A stretch of 64,000 bases of DNA from Bacteroidales bacterium (GTDB lineage Bacteria > Bacteroidota > Bacteroidia > Bacteroidales > UBA12077). The stretch lies in NCBI GenBank assembly GCA_003446015.1, contig DMBU01000060.1, positions 16,676-80,675 of the forward strand. The letters are read 5' to 3'. This document shows, in pieces, positions 34,956-42,410 of this stretch; within the stretch, counting starts at the first letter, position 1, and each line of letters opens with the position of its first letter. A program made the translations under genes and the position numbers. A model generated the notes under the pieces. The model saw only the letters and a list, made by a program, of their open reading frames with translations, searched no databases and had not been told where the DNA came from.

Positions 34956-34963
34956 CAAATATA
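34956..34963 (-). promoter_or_regulatory. Putative -7 box for the DUF2795 gene
   Basis: The minus strand reads TATATTTG, an exact TAnnTTTG match, 34 bases upstream of the ATG. Confidence 0.45.
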
Positions 34964-34995
34964 AAAATAAAATTGAAAAACAAAACTTTTTTAAA

Positions 34996-35550
34996 CTAAA
35001 CTCTCGGTTTCCAAGCTATTTCTTTAGCATATAGGTCAATAGAGAATTTGCGCGAAAGTACAAATAAAAAATCCGATAATCGGTTTAAATACTGAATTAC
35101 TTTCCCACTATTTTTAAACTGGTTTTGCACTTTTATAGAAAGTCTCTCTGCTCTTCTACATACATTCCTTGCTATATGGCAATATGAGACTGTCGGATGA
35201 CCTCCTGGTAAAATAAAAGATGTTAATGGAGGTAAATCTTTTTCCATTTCATCAATTTCTTTCTCAAGAGTTTCGATATCGCTATCGTACATCTCAGGAA
35301 TTTTAACTTTGCAGTTTTCACAATCAGTTGCTAAAATTGAAGCACATGTCATTAATCTGTCTTGAACCTCAATAAGTATCGAAAATGTATGTTCATCAAT
35401 TTTCTGATCCCGAATTAATCCAATATAAGATATTAACTCATCTACCGTTCCATAAGCTTCAATCCTATCGTGATACTTTGGTACCCGGGTTCCTCCAATT
35501 AGAGATGTTTCTCCCTTATCACCAGTTTTTGTATATATTTTATTGTCCAT
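34996..35550 (-). CDS. Cob(I)yrinic acid a,c-diamide adenosyltransferase, PduO type
   Basis: A 184-residue cytosolic enzyme that adds the adenosyl group to corrinoids to make coenzyme B12. It has the PduO-family start KIYTKTGDKGETSLIGGTRVPKYHDRIEAYGTVDELIS (glycine-rich ATP-binding loop) and, near the C-terminus, the family motif CHIARNVCRRAERL. Length is normal for the family. The gene stands alone between DUF2795 and a LolD-like ATPase, with no cobalamin genes around it and no B12 riboswitch sequence recognised in the 60-base upstream gap. Confidence 0.93.
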   Translation of the reverse strand: MDNKIYTKTGDKGETSLIGGTRVPKYHDRIEAYGTVDELISYIGLIRDQKIDEHTFSILIEVQDRLMTCASILATDCENCKVKIPEMYDSDIETLEKEIDEMEKDLPPLTSFILPGGHPTVSYCHIARNVCRRAERLSIKVQNQFKNSGKVIQYLNRLSDFLFVLSRKFSIDLYAKEIAWKPRV

Positions 35551-35610
35551 ATTATGTTTTTTTAAGACAACGAACTAATGTCGAATTTGTTTACTTTTTT
35601 AATAAAAAGT

Positions 35611-36315
35611 TTAATTAAATGTTGCGGGATTAGGATTTATTTCATCCGATTCAATCATTCCATCCTTTAATCGAATAATACGATGTGCATGATGTGCAAT
35701 ATCTTCTTCGTGAGTTACAAGGATAATGGTGTTTCCAAGTTTGTGTATATCATTAAACAAGTTTAAAATATCCATTGAGGTTTTCGAATCCAGATTTCCT
35801 GTAGGTTCATCCGCCAAAATAATTGAAGGAGAATTTACCATTGCCCGCGCAACAGCAACTCTTTGCCTTTGCCCTCCTGATAATTCATTTGGCTTATGAG
35901 CCATTCTGTCTTCAAGACCAACACTTACCAATACTTCTTCAGCTCTGGTCAGTCTTCCCGTTTTGTCGATACCTGCATAAATTAAAGGAAGAGCTACATT
36001 TTCCAGCGCTGAATAACGTGGAAGCAAATTAAATGTCTGAAAAACAAATCCAATTTCTTTGTTTCTGATCTCAGCCAATTGGTCATCTTCTAACTGACTA
36101 ACATTTGTATTATTTAAAACATAGTCGCCTCCGGTTGGAGTATCCAAACAACCGATAATATTCATTAACGTAGACTTTCCCGAGCCTGAAGGACCCATAA
36201 TAGCAACATATTCATTTTTGTTTATCGATAATGAAATTGATCTTAATGCTCGAATAGTTTCAGTTCCAACCTGATAATTTTTTACTAATTTATTGATTTC
36301 TATTATTTTATTCAT
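35611..36315 (-). CDS. LolD/MacB-type ABC transporter ATP-binding protein
   Basis: A 234-residue ATPase with Walker A GPSGSGKST (41-49), signature LSGGQRQRVAVARAM, Walker B IILADEPTGNLDSKT and H-loop LVTHE. It belongs to the lipoprotein release/MacB ATPase branch and resembles the ATPase of the efflux cluster at 15498, sharing the same layout. There is no permease gene next to it, so its partner is encoded elsewhere in the genome; LolCE or another FtsX-type permease are candidates. Its upstream region has TATTTTCG on the minus strand, one mismatch from the -7 box. Confidence 0.93.
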   Translation of the reverse strand: MNKIIEINKLVKNYQVGTETIRALRSISLSINKNEYVAIMGPSGSGKSTLMNIIGCLDTPTGGDYVLNNTNVSQLEDDQLAEIRNKEIGFVFQTFNLLPRYSALENVALPLIYAGIDKTGRLTRAEEVLVSVGLEDRMAHKPNELSGGQRQRVAVARAMVNSPSIILADEPTGNLDSKTSMDILNLFNDIHKLGNTIILVTHEEDIAHHAHRIIRLKDGMIESDEINPNPATFN

Positions 36316-36385
36316 TGTTGTAAGCTTGGTATTTTAACGAAAATACGAATTTAATCAAATTAAAAAGTTTTACTTAAATTTTTTA

Positions 36386-37177
36386 TTAAAACTTAATAAC
36401 ATAATGTTGTTTTGACAATTCTTTTCTAAAAAAGATTAAACCTATCCTAAACAGATCAATGGAAACATTTACCTTAGAGTGGTTTTGTATGATTTTCCAT
36501 GCTTCTTCCATCTCTATCGACCAATGAATGTCGTCAAATATAAAAATGGATTCGTTATGAGATTTTTTCAAGCATGCTTCAAAATATTTTAAAGTACTGT
36601 TTTTCTTATGATTTCCGTCAAAAAATACTAAATCGAGCTTTTCATATTTTTCAATTACAGAAGCGAGAATCATATGAAAATCTCCGTTAATAAATTCAGT
36701 GTTTTGCTTAAGTTCTGATGCAATTGTTTTCGCTATTTTCATTTTCTCTTCCACACCCTCAATACTAATTAGTTTTGACAAGGGTACTGCCTGAGCAATG
36801 TATGCTGTGCTTATTCCAACCGATGTGCCCAACTCAAGAATCTCTTTTGGATCAAAATACTGTACCAGCTTATAAATTAAACTACCGTATTTGGGACTTA
36901 CAGAAGACCTTTTAATGATTTGTCCAACACTTGTTTTTCGCAATTTTTTGTAACTCGATCCTGCACCAATTTCTTTAAAATCTAATATCTCTTTTGATTT
37001 TCTATATTTTTTATGAATGTTCTTTGCTTCGTTTAAATCCTTAGTTATTATTTTATTAATAAAGACATTTTTAATAAGCTCATAAACGAAAGGAGAGTGA
37101 ATACCATGACCCTTTTTATGCTTTGCAAAAAGCCAATATTTAATGTATTTTAGAGCATATATAAATCGATAAATCAT
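36386..37177 (-). CDS. Class I SAM-dependent methyltransferase
   Basis: A 263-residue cytosolic methyltransferase. The SAM-binding motif I is ILELGTSVGISTAYIAQA (about residue 110), followed by motif II KLISIEGVEEKM and LDLVFFDGNHKK (motif IV), the pattern of O-methyltransferase-like enzymes. The first 35 residues are basic (MIYRFIYALKYIKYWLFAKHKKGHG) and may sit on the membrane or bind nucleic acid. The substrate is unknown. It is divergent from recG. An exact TAnnTTTG box lies 37 bases upstream. Confidence 0.8.
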   Translation of the reverse strand: MIYRFIYALKYIKYWLFAKHKKGHGIHSPFVYELIKNVFINKIITKDLNEAKNIHKKYRKSKEILDFKEIGAGSSYKKLRKTSVGQIIKRSSVSPKYGSLIYKLVQYFDPKEILELGTSVGISTAYIAQAVPLSKLISIEGVEEKMKIAKTIASELKQNTEFINGDFHMILASVIEKYEKLDLVFFDGNHKKNSTLKYFEACLKKSHNESIFIFDDIHWSIEMEEAWKIIQNHSKVNVSIDLFRIGLIFFRKELSKQHYVIKF

Positions 37178-37213
37178 ATTCTAAGAATCTAAAAAAAGCT
37201 TATCATTGTGTGA

Positions 37214-37221
37214 CAAATATA
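37214..37221 (-). promoter_or_regulatory. Putative -7 box for the methyltransferase gene
   Basis: The minus strand reads TATATTTG, an exact TAnnTTTG match, 37 bases upstream of the start. Confidence 0.4.
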
Positions 37222-37245
37222 ACTTTTATCAAATTCCAAATAACA

Positions 37246-37267
37246 AAATACTTATCGCAAAGTATTT
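37246..37267. repeat. Inverted repeat between the methyltransferase gene and recG
   Basis: AAATACTT (37246-37253) and AAGTATTT (37260-37267) form a perfect 8-bp inverted repeat with a 6-base spacer, 25 bases before the recG ATG. It could be an operator for the divergent pair or an RNA hairpin in the recG leader. Confidence 0.4.
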
Positions 37268-37292
37268 ATTATTTTAGAGCAGAATATTTATT

Positions 37293-39398
37293 ATGCAAGA
37301 TTATTTACAACAAGAAATAAAATTTTTAGCAGGTGTTGGACCCAAAAGAGCAGAATTGCTTAATAAGGAATTGGGAATATACACCTTCGAAGATTTGTTG
37401 TATTACTTTCCTTATAAATATATTGATCGATCTAAGTTCTATAAGATTAATGAATTAAATCCGAATTTACCCTACATCCAATTAAGAGGAAAGATAGTAA
37501 GTTTTGATACGCTTGGTACTGGAAATAAAAAAAGACTTATCGCATATTTTTCTGATGGAACTGGAACAATAGAACTGTTGTGGTTTAAAGGGTTAAGCTA
37601 TATCCAGAAAAGTCTTTTGTTAAACAACGAATACATTATTTTTGGGAAACCCGGATATTTTGGTGGTAAATACAATATTATTCATCCTGAAGTTGAAGAT
37701 AGTTTAAAAAGTCAGAATGTAATTCAGGCTAAACTTCAGGCACATTATAATACAACAGAAAAACTGAAAAAGAATTTCTTGCACTCTAAGGCCGTTTCGA
37801 AGCTTGTAAATAATCTTTTAATCATTTTAAAAAATAAAATTCAGGAAACTTTACCTGTTTTTTTATTAAATAAGTACAAGCTGATTTCACTTGATGCTGC
37901 TTTAGTTAACATCCATTTCCCACAAAATGCCGATTTATTAAAGAAAGCCATTTACAGATTGAAATTCGAAGAGCTATTCTATATACAGTTAAATATTTTG
38001 CAGAAAAGATCTTTTCGCATCCAAAAATCTATTGGTTATGTTTTTTCAAAGGTTGGCGAGTATTTAAATCGTTTTTATCAGGATAATCTTCCTTTTGAAT
38101 TAACAGATGCGCAAAAGCGTGTATTAAAAGAGATTCGAAAAGATCTTGGGTCGGGAAAGCAAATGAACCGATTGCTTCAGGGCGATGTTGGAAGTGGAAA
38201 AACATTGGTCGCCCTAATGAGTATGCTTATAGCATTAGATAATGGTTTTCAGGCATGTATTATGGCTCCAACGGAAATTCTGGCAAATCAACATTTTACT
38301 ACAATAAAAGAACTTTTAATTGGATTACCGGTTCAGGTTGATTTGTTAACAGGTTCAACAAAGACAGCAGCACGGAAAACAATACACGAGAATTTAAGAA
38401 ATGGTGATTTAAATATTCTAATAGGAACGCATGCTTTAATTGAAGATACTGTTCAGTTTAAAAATCTGGGATTGGTCATTATTGATGAGCAACATCGTTT
38501 TGGAGTAGCACAAAGAGCGAAACTTTGGACAAAAAACGATCAGCCATCGCATATTTTGGTAATGACAGCAACGCCAATTCCCCGTACTCTTGCAATGACC
38601 ATTTATGGGGATTTGGATATTTCTGTAATTGATGAATTACCTCCCGGTCGAAAACCAATTCAAACAACTCATTTGTACGATTCGAGAAGATTAAGAATGT
38701 TCGGTTTTTTAAAGCAACAGATTGAGCAGGGCCGACAAATTTATATTGTCTACCCATTAATTAAAGAATCTGAAAAAATGGATTACAAAGATCTCGAGGA
38801 TGGTTATGAAAGTATTTCCCGGGCATTTCCTCCTCCTAAATATGCAGTAAGTGTTGTTCATGGAAAAATGAAGCCACAAGAAAAAGATGCTGCTATGAAC
38901 CTTTTTATTAAAGGTCAAACACATATTATGGTTGCCACAACGGTTATAGAAGTAGGGGTAAACATTCCAAATGCATCGGTAATGGTAATTGAAAGTGCCG
39001 AACGTTTTGGTTTATCACAGTTACATCAGCTTAGAGGAAGGGTTGGTCGTGGAGCCGATCAGTCATTTTGTATCTTAATGACATCCTATAAACTGTCAAA
39101 CGAGGCTAGAAAACGTATCGAAATTATAACGCGCACAAACGATGGTTTTGAAATTGCAGAAGCCGATTTAAAATTACGTGGGCCGGGCGATATGGAAGGC
39201 ACCCAGCAAAGCGGATTAGCCTTTGATTTGAAAATTGCAAATCTCGGACAGGATGGACAATTAATACAGTATGTTCGTGATATTGCAGAGGGAATTCTTG
39301 ATGATGATCCCGAACTAAAAAATTCAGACAATTTTATTTTCGCAAAACAACTCAAAAAAATCTCAAGCAAAAAAGTTGATTTTAGTGTAATAAGTTAG
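37293..39398 (+). CDS. recG: ATP-dependent DNA helicase RecG
   Basis: A 701-residue helicase that reverses stalled forks and processes Holliday junctions. It has an N-terminal wedge/OB region (about 60-190) and an SF2 core with Walker A GDVGSGKT (Lys303), DEQH box (398-401), TATPIPRTLAMTIYGDLD, and the TRG-type motif in the C-terminal part (LRGRVGRGADQSFCIL, GDMEGTQQSG). Length is typical of RecG (about 690-700). It is divergent from the methyltransferase gene and transcribed alone. All key motifs are intact. Confidence 0.96.
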   Translation: MQDYLQQEIKFLAGVGPKRAELLNKELGIYTFEDLLYYFPYKYIDRSKFYKINELNPNLPYIQLRGKIVSFDTLGTGNKKRLIAYFSDGTGTIELLWFKGLSYIQKSLLLNNEYIIFGKPGYFGGKYNIIHPEVEDSLKSQNVIQAKLQAHYNTTEKLKKNFLHSKAVSKLVNNLLIILKNKIQETLPVFLLNKYKLISLDAALVNIHFPQNADLLKKAIYRLKFEELFYIQLNILQKRSFRIQKSIGYVFSKVGEYLNRFYQDNLPFELTDAQKRVLKEIRKDLGSGKQMNRLLQGDVGSGKTLVALMSMLIALDNGFQACIMAPTEILANQHFTTIKELLIGLPVQVDLLTGSTKTAARKTIHENLRNGDLNILIGTHALIEDTVQFKNLGLVIIDEQHRFGVAQRAKLWTKNDQPSHILVMTATPIPRTLAMTIYGDLDISVIDELPPGRKPIQTTHLYDSRRLRMFGFLKQQIEQGRQIYIVYPLIKESEKMDYKDLEDGYESISRAFPPPKYAVSVVHGKMKPQEKDAAMNLFIKGQTHIMVATTVIEVGVNIPNASVMVIESAERFGLSQLHQLRGRVGRGADQSFCILMTSYKLSNEARKRIEIITRTNDGFEIAEADLKLRGPGDMEGTQQSGLAFDLKIANLGQDGQLIQYVRDIAEGILDDDPELKNSDNFIFAKQLKKISSKKVDFSVIS

Positions 39399-39469
39399 AA
39401 AATTTCAAGTTTTTAGTTCAGGGTTTAAAGTTTACTAACAGATACTTGTTTCTCGATTGATTTAAACCT

Positions 39470-39494
39470 GTAACCAGCAATTAGTAACCAGCAA
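39470..39494 (+). repeat. Short tandem repeat GTAACCAGCAA in the leader of the DUF3108 gene
   Basis: Two perfect 11-base copies GTAACCAGCAA (39470-39480 and 39484-39494) lie in the 103-base gap after recG, separated by 3 bases, immediately before the ATG at 39502. Confidence 0.7.
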
Positions 39495-39501
39495 GCAGTT
39501 A

Positions 39502-40323
39502 ATGAAAAAAACATTTTTACTCATTCCATTTTTACTCATTGCAGTACTTGTAAAATCTCAAAATAAACTCTGTGAGATAAAAAATCAGGCATTTAAATCA
39601 GGCGAAACCCTGGATTACGTTATAACTTATAATTGGTTTCTGGTGTGGACTGATGTTGGTGGTGTAAGATTTGAAGCAAAAAAGGACAAGATATTTAATC
39701 AGGAAGTTTATAATTTAAAAGGTACAGGAGTGACTTATTCTTTTTACGATTGGTTTTACCAGGTTAGGGATGTATATCAGTCGTGGGTAAATCCTGATAA
39801 TTTATTGCCGGTTTATTATCATCGTGATGTGGATGAAGGAGGTTATTTAATTGATATAAAATACAGGTTTGATTATAATAAAATGCTTGCATATTCGGAA
39901 GTTGAAAAAACCAATAAGCCCTTTTATAAAGATACTATTTCTATTCCCCCTTGCACATATGATCTTATATCTGTTATTTATCAGGCACGGAATATTGATT
40001 TTTCGAAATATAAAAAAGATGAAAAGATTCCCTTTACAATACTTCTGGATAATGAGCTACACCATGTTTATATTCGCTACAAAGGAAAAGAAGAAAAAAA
40101 AGTAAGAGGTGTGGGAAAATTTGACTGTATAAAATTTACAGGTTCGCTGGTTGCCGGAGATGTTTTTAAAGGTGGCGAAGATCTGATTATTTGGGTTACT
40201 GACGATCAAAACAGAATTCCAGTTTGGATTGAGAGTCCAATTATTGTGGGAACAATTAAAGCGCGATTAGTTAATTACGAAGGACTAAAGCATCCATTAA
40301 AATCGTTAATCAAGAAATATTAA
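39502..40323 (+). CDS. DUF3108 family secreted protein
   Basis: A 273-residue exported protein with a signal peptide (MKKTFLLIPFLLIAVLVKSQ) and the DUF3108 core, a beta-barrel-like fold of unknown function. Characteristic segments are AFKSGETLDYVITYNWFLVWTDVGGVRFEA near the start of the mature protein and PVWIESPIIVGTIKARLVNYEG at the end. Length fits the family, which is common in Bacteroidota and Proteobacteria and is thought to act in the envelope, but its role is not established. It follows recG after a 103-base gap containing short repeats. Confidence 0.82.
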   Translation: MKKTFLLIPFLLIAVLVKSQNKLCEIKNQAFKSGETLDYVITYNWFLVWTDVGGVRFEAKKDKIFNQEVYNLKGTGVTYSFYDWFYQVRDVYQSWVNPDNLLPVYYHRDVDEGGYLIDIKYRFDYNKMLAYSEVEKTNKPFYKDTISIPPCTYDLISVIYQARNIDFSKYKKDEKIPFTILLDNELHHVYIRYKGKEEKKVRGVGKFDCIKFTGSLVAGDVFKGGEDLIIWVTDDQNRIPVWIESPIIVGTIKARLVNYEGLKHPLKSLIKKY

Positions 40324-40331
40324 ATAAAAAA

Positions 40332-40352
40332 ACCCGGGGAAAATCACCGGGT
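40332..40352 (+). terminator. Weak hairpin terminator after the DUF3108 gene
   Basis: ACCCGG (40332-40337) and CCGGGT (40347-40352) form a 6-bp GC-rich stem in the 52-base gap between convergent genes. An A-run precedes it, but the following T-run is short. Confidence 0.5.
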
Positions 40353-40375
40353 GTAACTTTTATGGGAATGATATT

Positions 40376-40744
40376 CTACCATGAAGTATCTGTATACCAA
40401 CCATTGTCGGTTAATTCAATAATATAAGTTTCATTCCATCCAAAATCATAATGATCATCTGTAAATTCTAAATAGCCGGTCATATCGGAGGTGATTTTTA
40501 TGTCATAAATATCGTCATTTTCAATGTTTATTGTGAAAGTTTGACTTTCTCCTGGACCAATATTTGATGAAATTCTGTTTGTTCCATAACCAACAGTAGT
40601 AAAATAAACTCCTGTTACGTAGTTTGATACAGAAGTATTCTCAATCTTAAGTTTTGCTTCTTGCTTTAAAACTTCAGGTTTATCACAATTTGAAAGCAAC
40701 AAACCCAAACTAAGAATGAATGATAAGATAATAAGCTTTTTCAT
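40376..40744 (-). CDS. Small hypothetical lipoprotein
   Basis: A 122-residue protein with a lipobox-type signal (MKKLIILSFILSLGLLLSNC, Cys20 as likely lipidated residue). The mature part of about 100 residues is beta-rich and polar with many Asp, Asn and Tyr, ending in DNGWYTDTSW. The core contains NTSVSNYVTGVYFTTVGYG and SSNIGPGESQTFTI, which could be a small beta-sandwich. No family is recognised. It is convergent with the DUF3108 gene and alone on its strand. Confidence 0.7.
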   Translation of the reverse strand: MKKLIILSFILSLGLLLSNCDKPEVLKQEAKLKIENTSVSNYVTGVYFTTVGYGTNRISSNIGPGESQTFTINIENDDIYDIKITSDMTGYLEFTDDHYDFGWNETYIIELTDNGWYTDTSW

Positions 40745-40918
40745 AATTATTTTCAGTTTATGTCCGCGATAAAGATAAATTATAAATTTACATTATAAAT
40801 CATTTTTTAGATTTCACTACAATAAATGACTTTATTTAATGCTTATTTAAAATTAAAATAAATAAGTGTTTATGTTTTAAAAACTGACAAAAAGCAATTT
40901 TTAATTTTCAAATACAGT

Positions 40919-40926
40919 TATTTTTG
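40919..40926 (+). promoter_or_regulatory. Putative -7 box for the rseC-like gene and rnf operon
   Basis: TATTTTTG matches TAnnTTTG exactly, 27 bases before the ATG at 40954. Confidence 0.45.
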
Positions 40927-40953
40927 TATCCGATTTCAAAATTTTGAATACGA

Positions 40954-41373
40954 ATGTCAAATACAAAGTCGATCGAACATAAAGGACGTATTGAATCCAT
41001 TGATGGTAATAAAATCAATGTGAATTTTCTGGCTATGTCAGGATGTGCTTCGTGTCACGCTAAAGGAGTTTGTTCGGCAGCCGATATGCAGGAAAAATCG
41101 GTTGAGGTATTTGACTATACAAATCAGTATACAATGGGCGAAGAGGTTAATGTTATTTTAAAACAATCGCTCGGATTTAGAGCATTGTTATTAGGATACG
41201 TATTACCCTTTATACTGGTATTATTCATTTTAATTGTTTTAACAGCGATTACAGATAATGAAGCAATAGCCGGATTAAGTGCTTTATCCGTTTTAGTTCC
41301 TTATTATTTGATTTTATTTCTGTTAAAAGATAAAATCAGAAAGAAATTTACATTTGCAATTCATAAGATATGA
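40954..41373 (+). CDS. RseC/SoxR-reducing-system family membrane protein
   Basis: A 139-residue protein with an N-terminal cytosolic part carrying Cys31, Cys34 and Cys40 (GCASCHAKGVC), the cysteine cluster of the RseC family, and two transmembrane helices (about residues 75-100 and 105-127). In Proteobacteria, RseC acts with the Rnf-like Rsx complex to reduce SoxR or modulate sigma-E. Here it directly precedes the rnf operon with a 90-base gap. The association supports a role in Rnf assembly or electron transfer. A SoxR or sigma-E target is not evident in the window. Confidence 0.9.
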   Translation: MSNTKSIEHKGRIESIDGNKINVNFLAMSGCASCHAKGVCSAADMQEKSVEVFDYTNQYTMGEEVNVILKQSLGFRALLLGYVLPFILVLFILIVLTAITDNEAIAGLSALSVLVPYYLILFLLKDKIRKKFTFAIHKI

Positions 41374-41388
41374 GAAATGAGACTTGAG

Positions 41389-41407
41389 CCTGCCTGCTGC
41401 AGGCAGG
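41389..41407. repeat. REP-like palindrome between the rseC-like gene and rnfB
   Basis: CCTGCCTGCTGCAGGCAGG is a perfect 8-bp inverted repeat with a 3-base loop. It is unusually GC-rich for this AT-rich genome and is likely a dispersed intergenic palindrome or a hairpin on the mRNA. Confidence 0.65.
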
Positions 41408-41435
41408 TTTCAGGAATTATTGATCTCAATGCTCG

Positions 41436-41456
41436 ATACTAAATACTAAATACTAA
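41436..41456. repeat. Three perfect copies of a 7-base tandem repeat before rnfB
   Basis: The heptamer ATACTAA occurs three times without interruption, ending 8 bases before the rnfB ATG. Confidence 0.8.
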
Positions 41457-41463
41457 AAATAAC

Positions 41464-42381
41464 ATGAGTGCAACAATTTTATTTACTATTATTTCTCTTA
41501 GCGCGATAGGGGCGACAGCTGCAATAATCTTGTATTTTGTAGCTCAGAAGTTTAAAGTGTATGAGGATCCGCGAATAGATCAGGTTGAAGAGATTCTTCC
41601 TGCAGCAAATTGTGGTGGTTGTGGCTATCCTGGTTGCCGGGGATTTGCAGAAGCGCTGGTAAAAGCAGATGATTTATCACCTTTCTTTTGTCCGGTTGGT
41701 GGAAATGAAACAATGGCAAAAGCAGCTGATATTCTGGGTAAAGCGGTTGAAGCTAAAGACCCCCTTGTTGCTGTTATCCGATGTTCAGGTTCACCCATAC
41801 ACCGCACAAGAGTGAATAAATACGATGGAGCTTCGTCTTGTGCTATTTCATCAAGTTTATACTCCGGAGAAACAGGATGCCAGTATGGTTGCCTGGGTTT
41901 AGGGGATTGTGTTGATGTGTGCGATTTTGATGCGATTTATATGGACGAAGAAACAGGCTTGCCAGTTGTAATCGATGATAAGTGCACAGCTTGTGGAGCC
42001 TGCGTAAAGGCTTGTCCTAATATCATTATCGAGCTTAGAAAAAAGAATAAAAAAGATCGAAAAATATTTGTGTCTTGTGTTAACAAAGACAAAGGTGGTG
42101 TTGCTAAGAAAGCTTGTGCTGTAGCATGCATTGGTTGTGGTAAATGTGTTAAGGTTTGTCCTTATGATGCTATCACCTTAGAAAACTTTCTGGCATATAT
42201 TGATCCTAACAAGTGTAAACTTTGCAGAAAATGTGTGATTGAATGTCCAACTTCAGCAATTCTGGAAATAAATTTTCCTGAAAGAAAGGCGAAAGAAGAA
42301 ACTGCTGATGAAGATTCTAAGACCCAAGTAAAAGAAACAAATGCTCGTCCGGCAGGCGAGAAAGAAAACGATATTAAATAA
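41464..42381 (+). CDS. rnfB: Rnf complex subunit B, electron-transfer iron-sulfur protein
   Basis: A 305-residue subunit with one N-terminal membrane helix, then the N-terminal iron-sulfur motif NCGGCGYPGCRGFAEALV (C-x2-C-x4-C with a later Cys), and several CxxCxxC-type ferredoxin motifs: CTACGACVKACP, CIGCGKCVKVCP and CKLCRKCVIECP, plus an extra CQYGCLGLGDCVDVC cluster. It passes electrons from ferredoxin into the complex. The C-terminal 30 residues are charged (KAKEETADEDSKTQVKE). It is the first gene of rnfBCDGEA; no Shine-Dalgarno sequence is seen. Confidence 0.96.
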   Translation: MSATILFTIISLSAIGATAAIILYFVAQKFKVYEDPRIDQVEEILPAANCGGCGYPGCRGFAEALVKADDLSPFFCPVGGNETMAKAADILGKAVEAKDPLVAVIRCSGSPIHRTRVNKYDGASSCAISSSLYSGETGCQYGCLGLGDCVDVCDFDAIYMDEETGLPVVIDDKCTACGACVKACPNIIIELRKKNKKDRKIFVSCVNKDKGGVAKKACAVACIGCGKCVKVCPYDAITLENFLAYIDPNKCKLCRKCVIECPTSAILEINFPERKAKEETADEDSKTQVKETNARPAGEKENDIK

Positions 42382-42398
42382 TCAATTCTAAATAAATT

Positions 42399-42404
42399 AG
42401 GAGG
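42399..42404 (+). promoter_or_regulatory. Strong Shine-Dalgarno site for rnfC
   Basis: AGGAGG lies 6 bases before the GTG start codon of rnfC. Strong Shine-Dalgarno sites are rare in this phylum and support this GTG as the start. Confidence 0.75.
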
Positions 42405-42410
42405 GATAAA

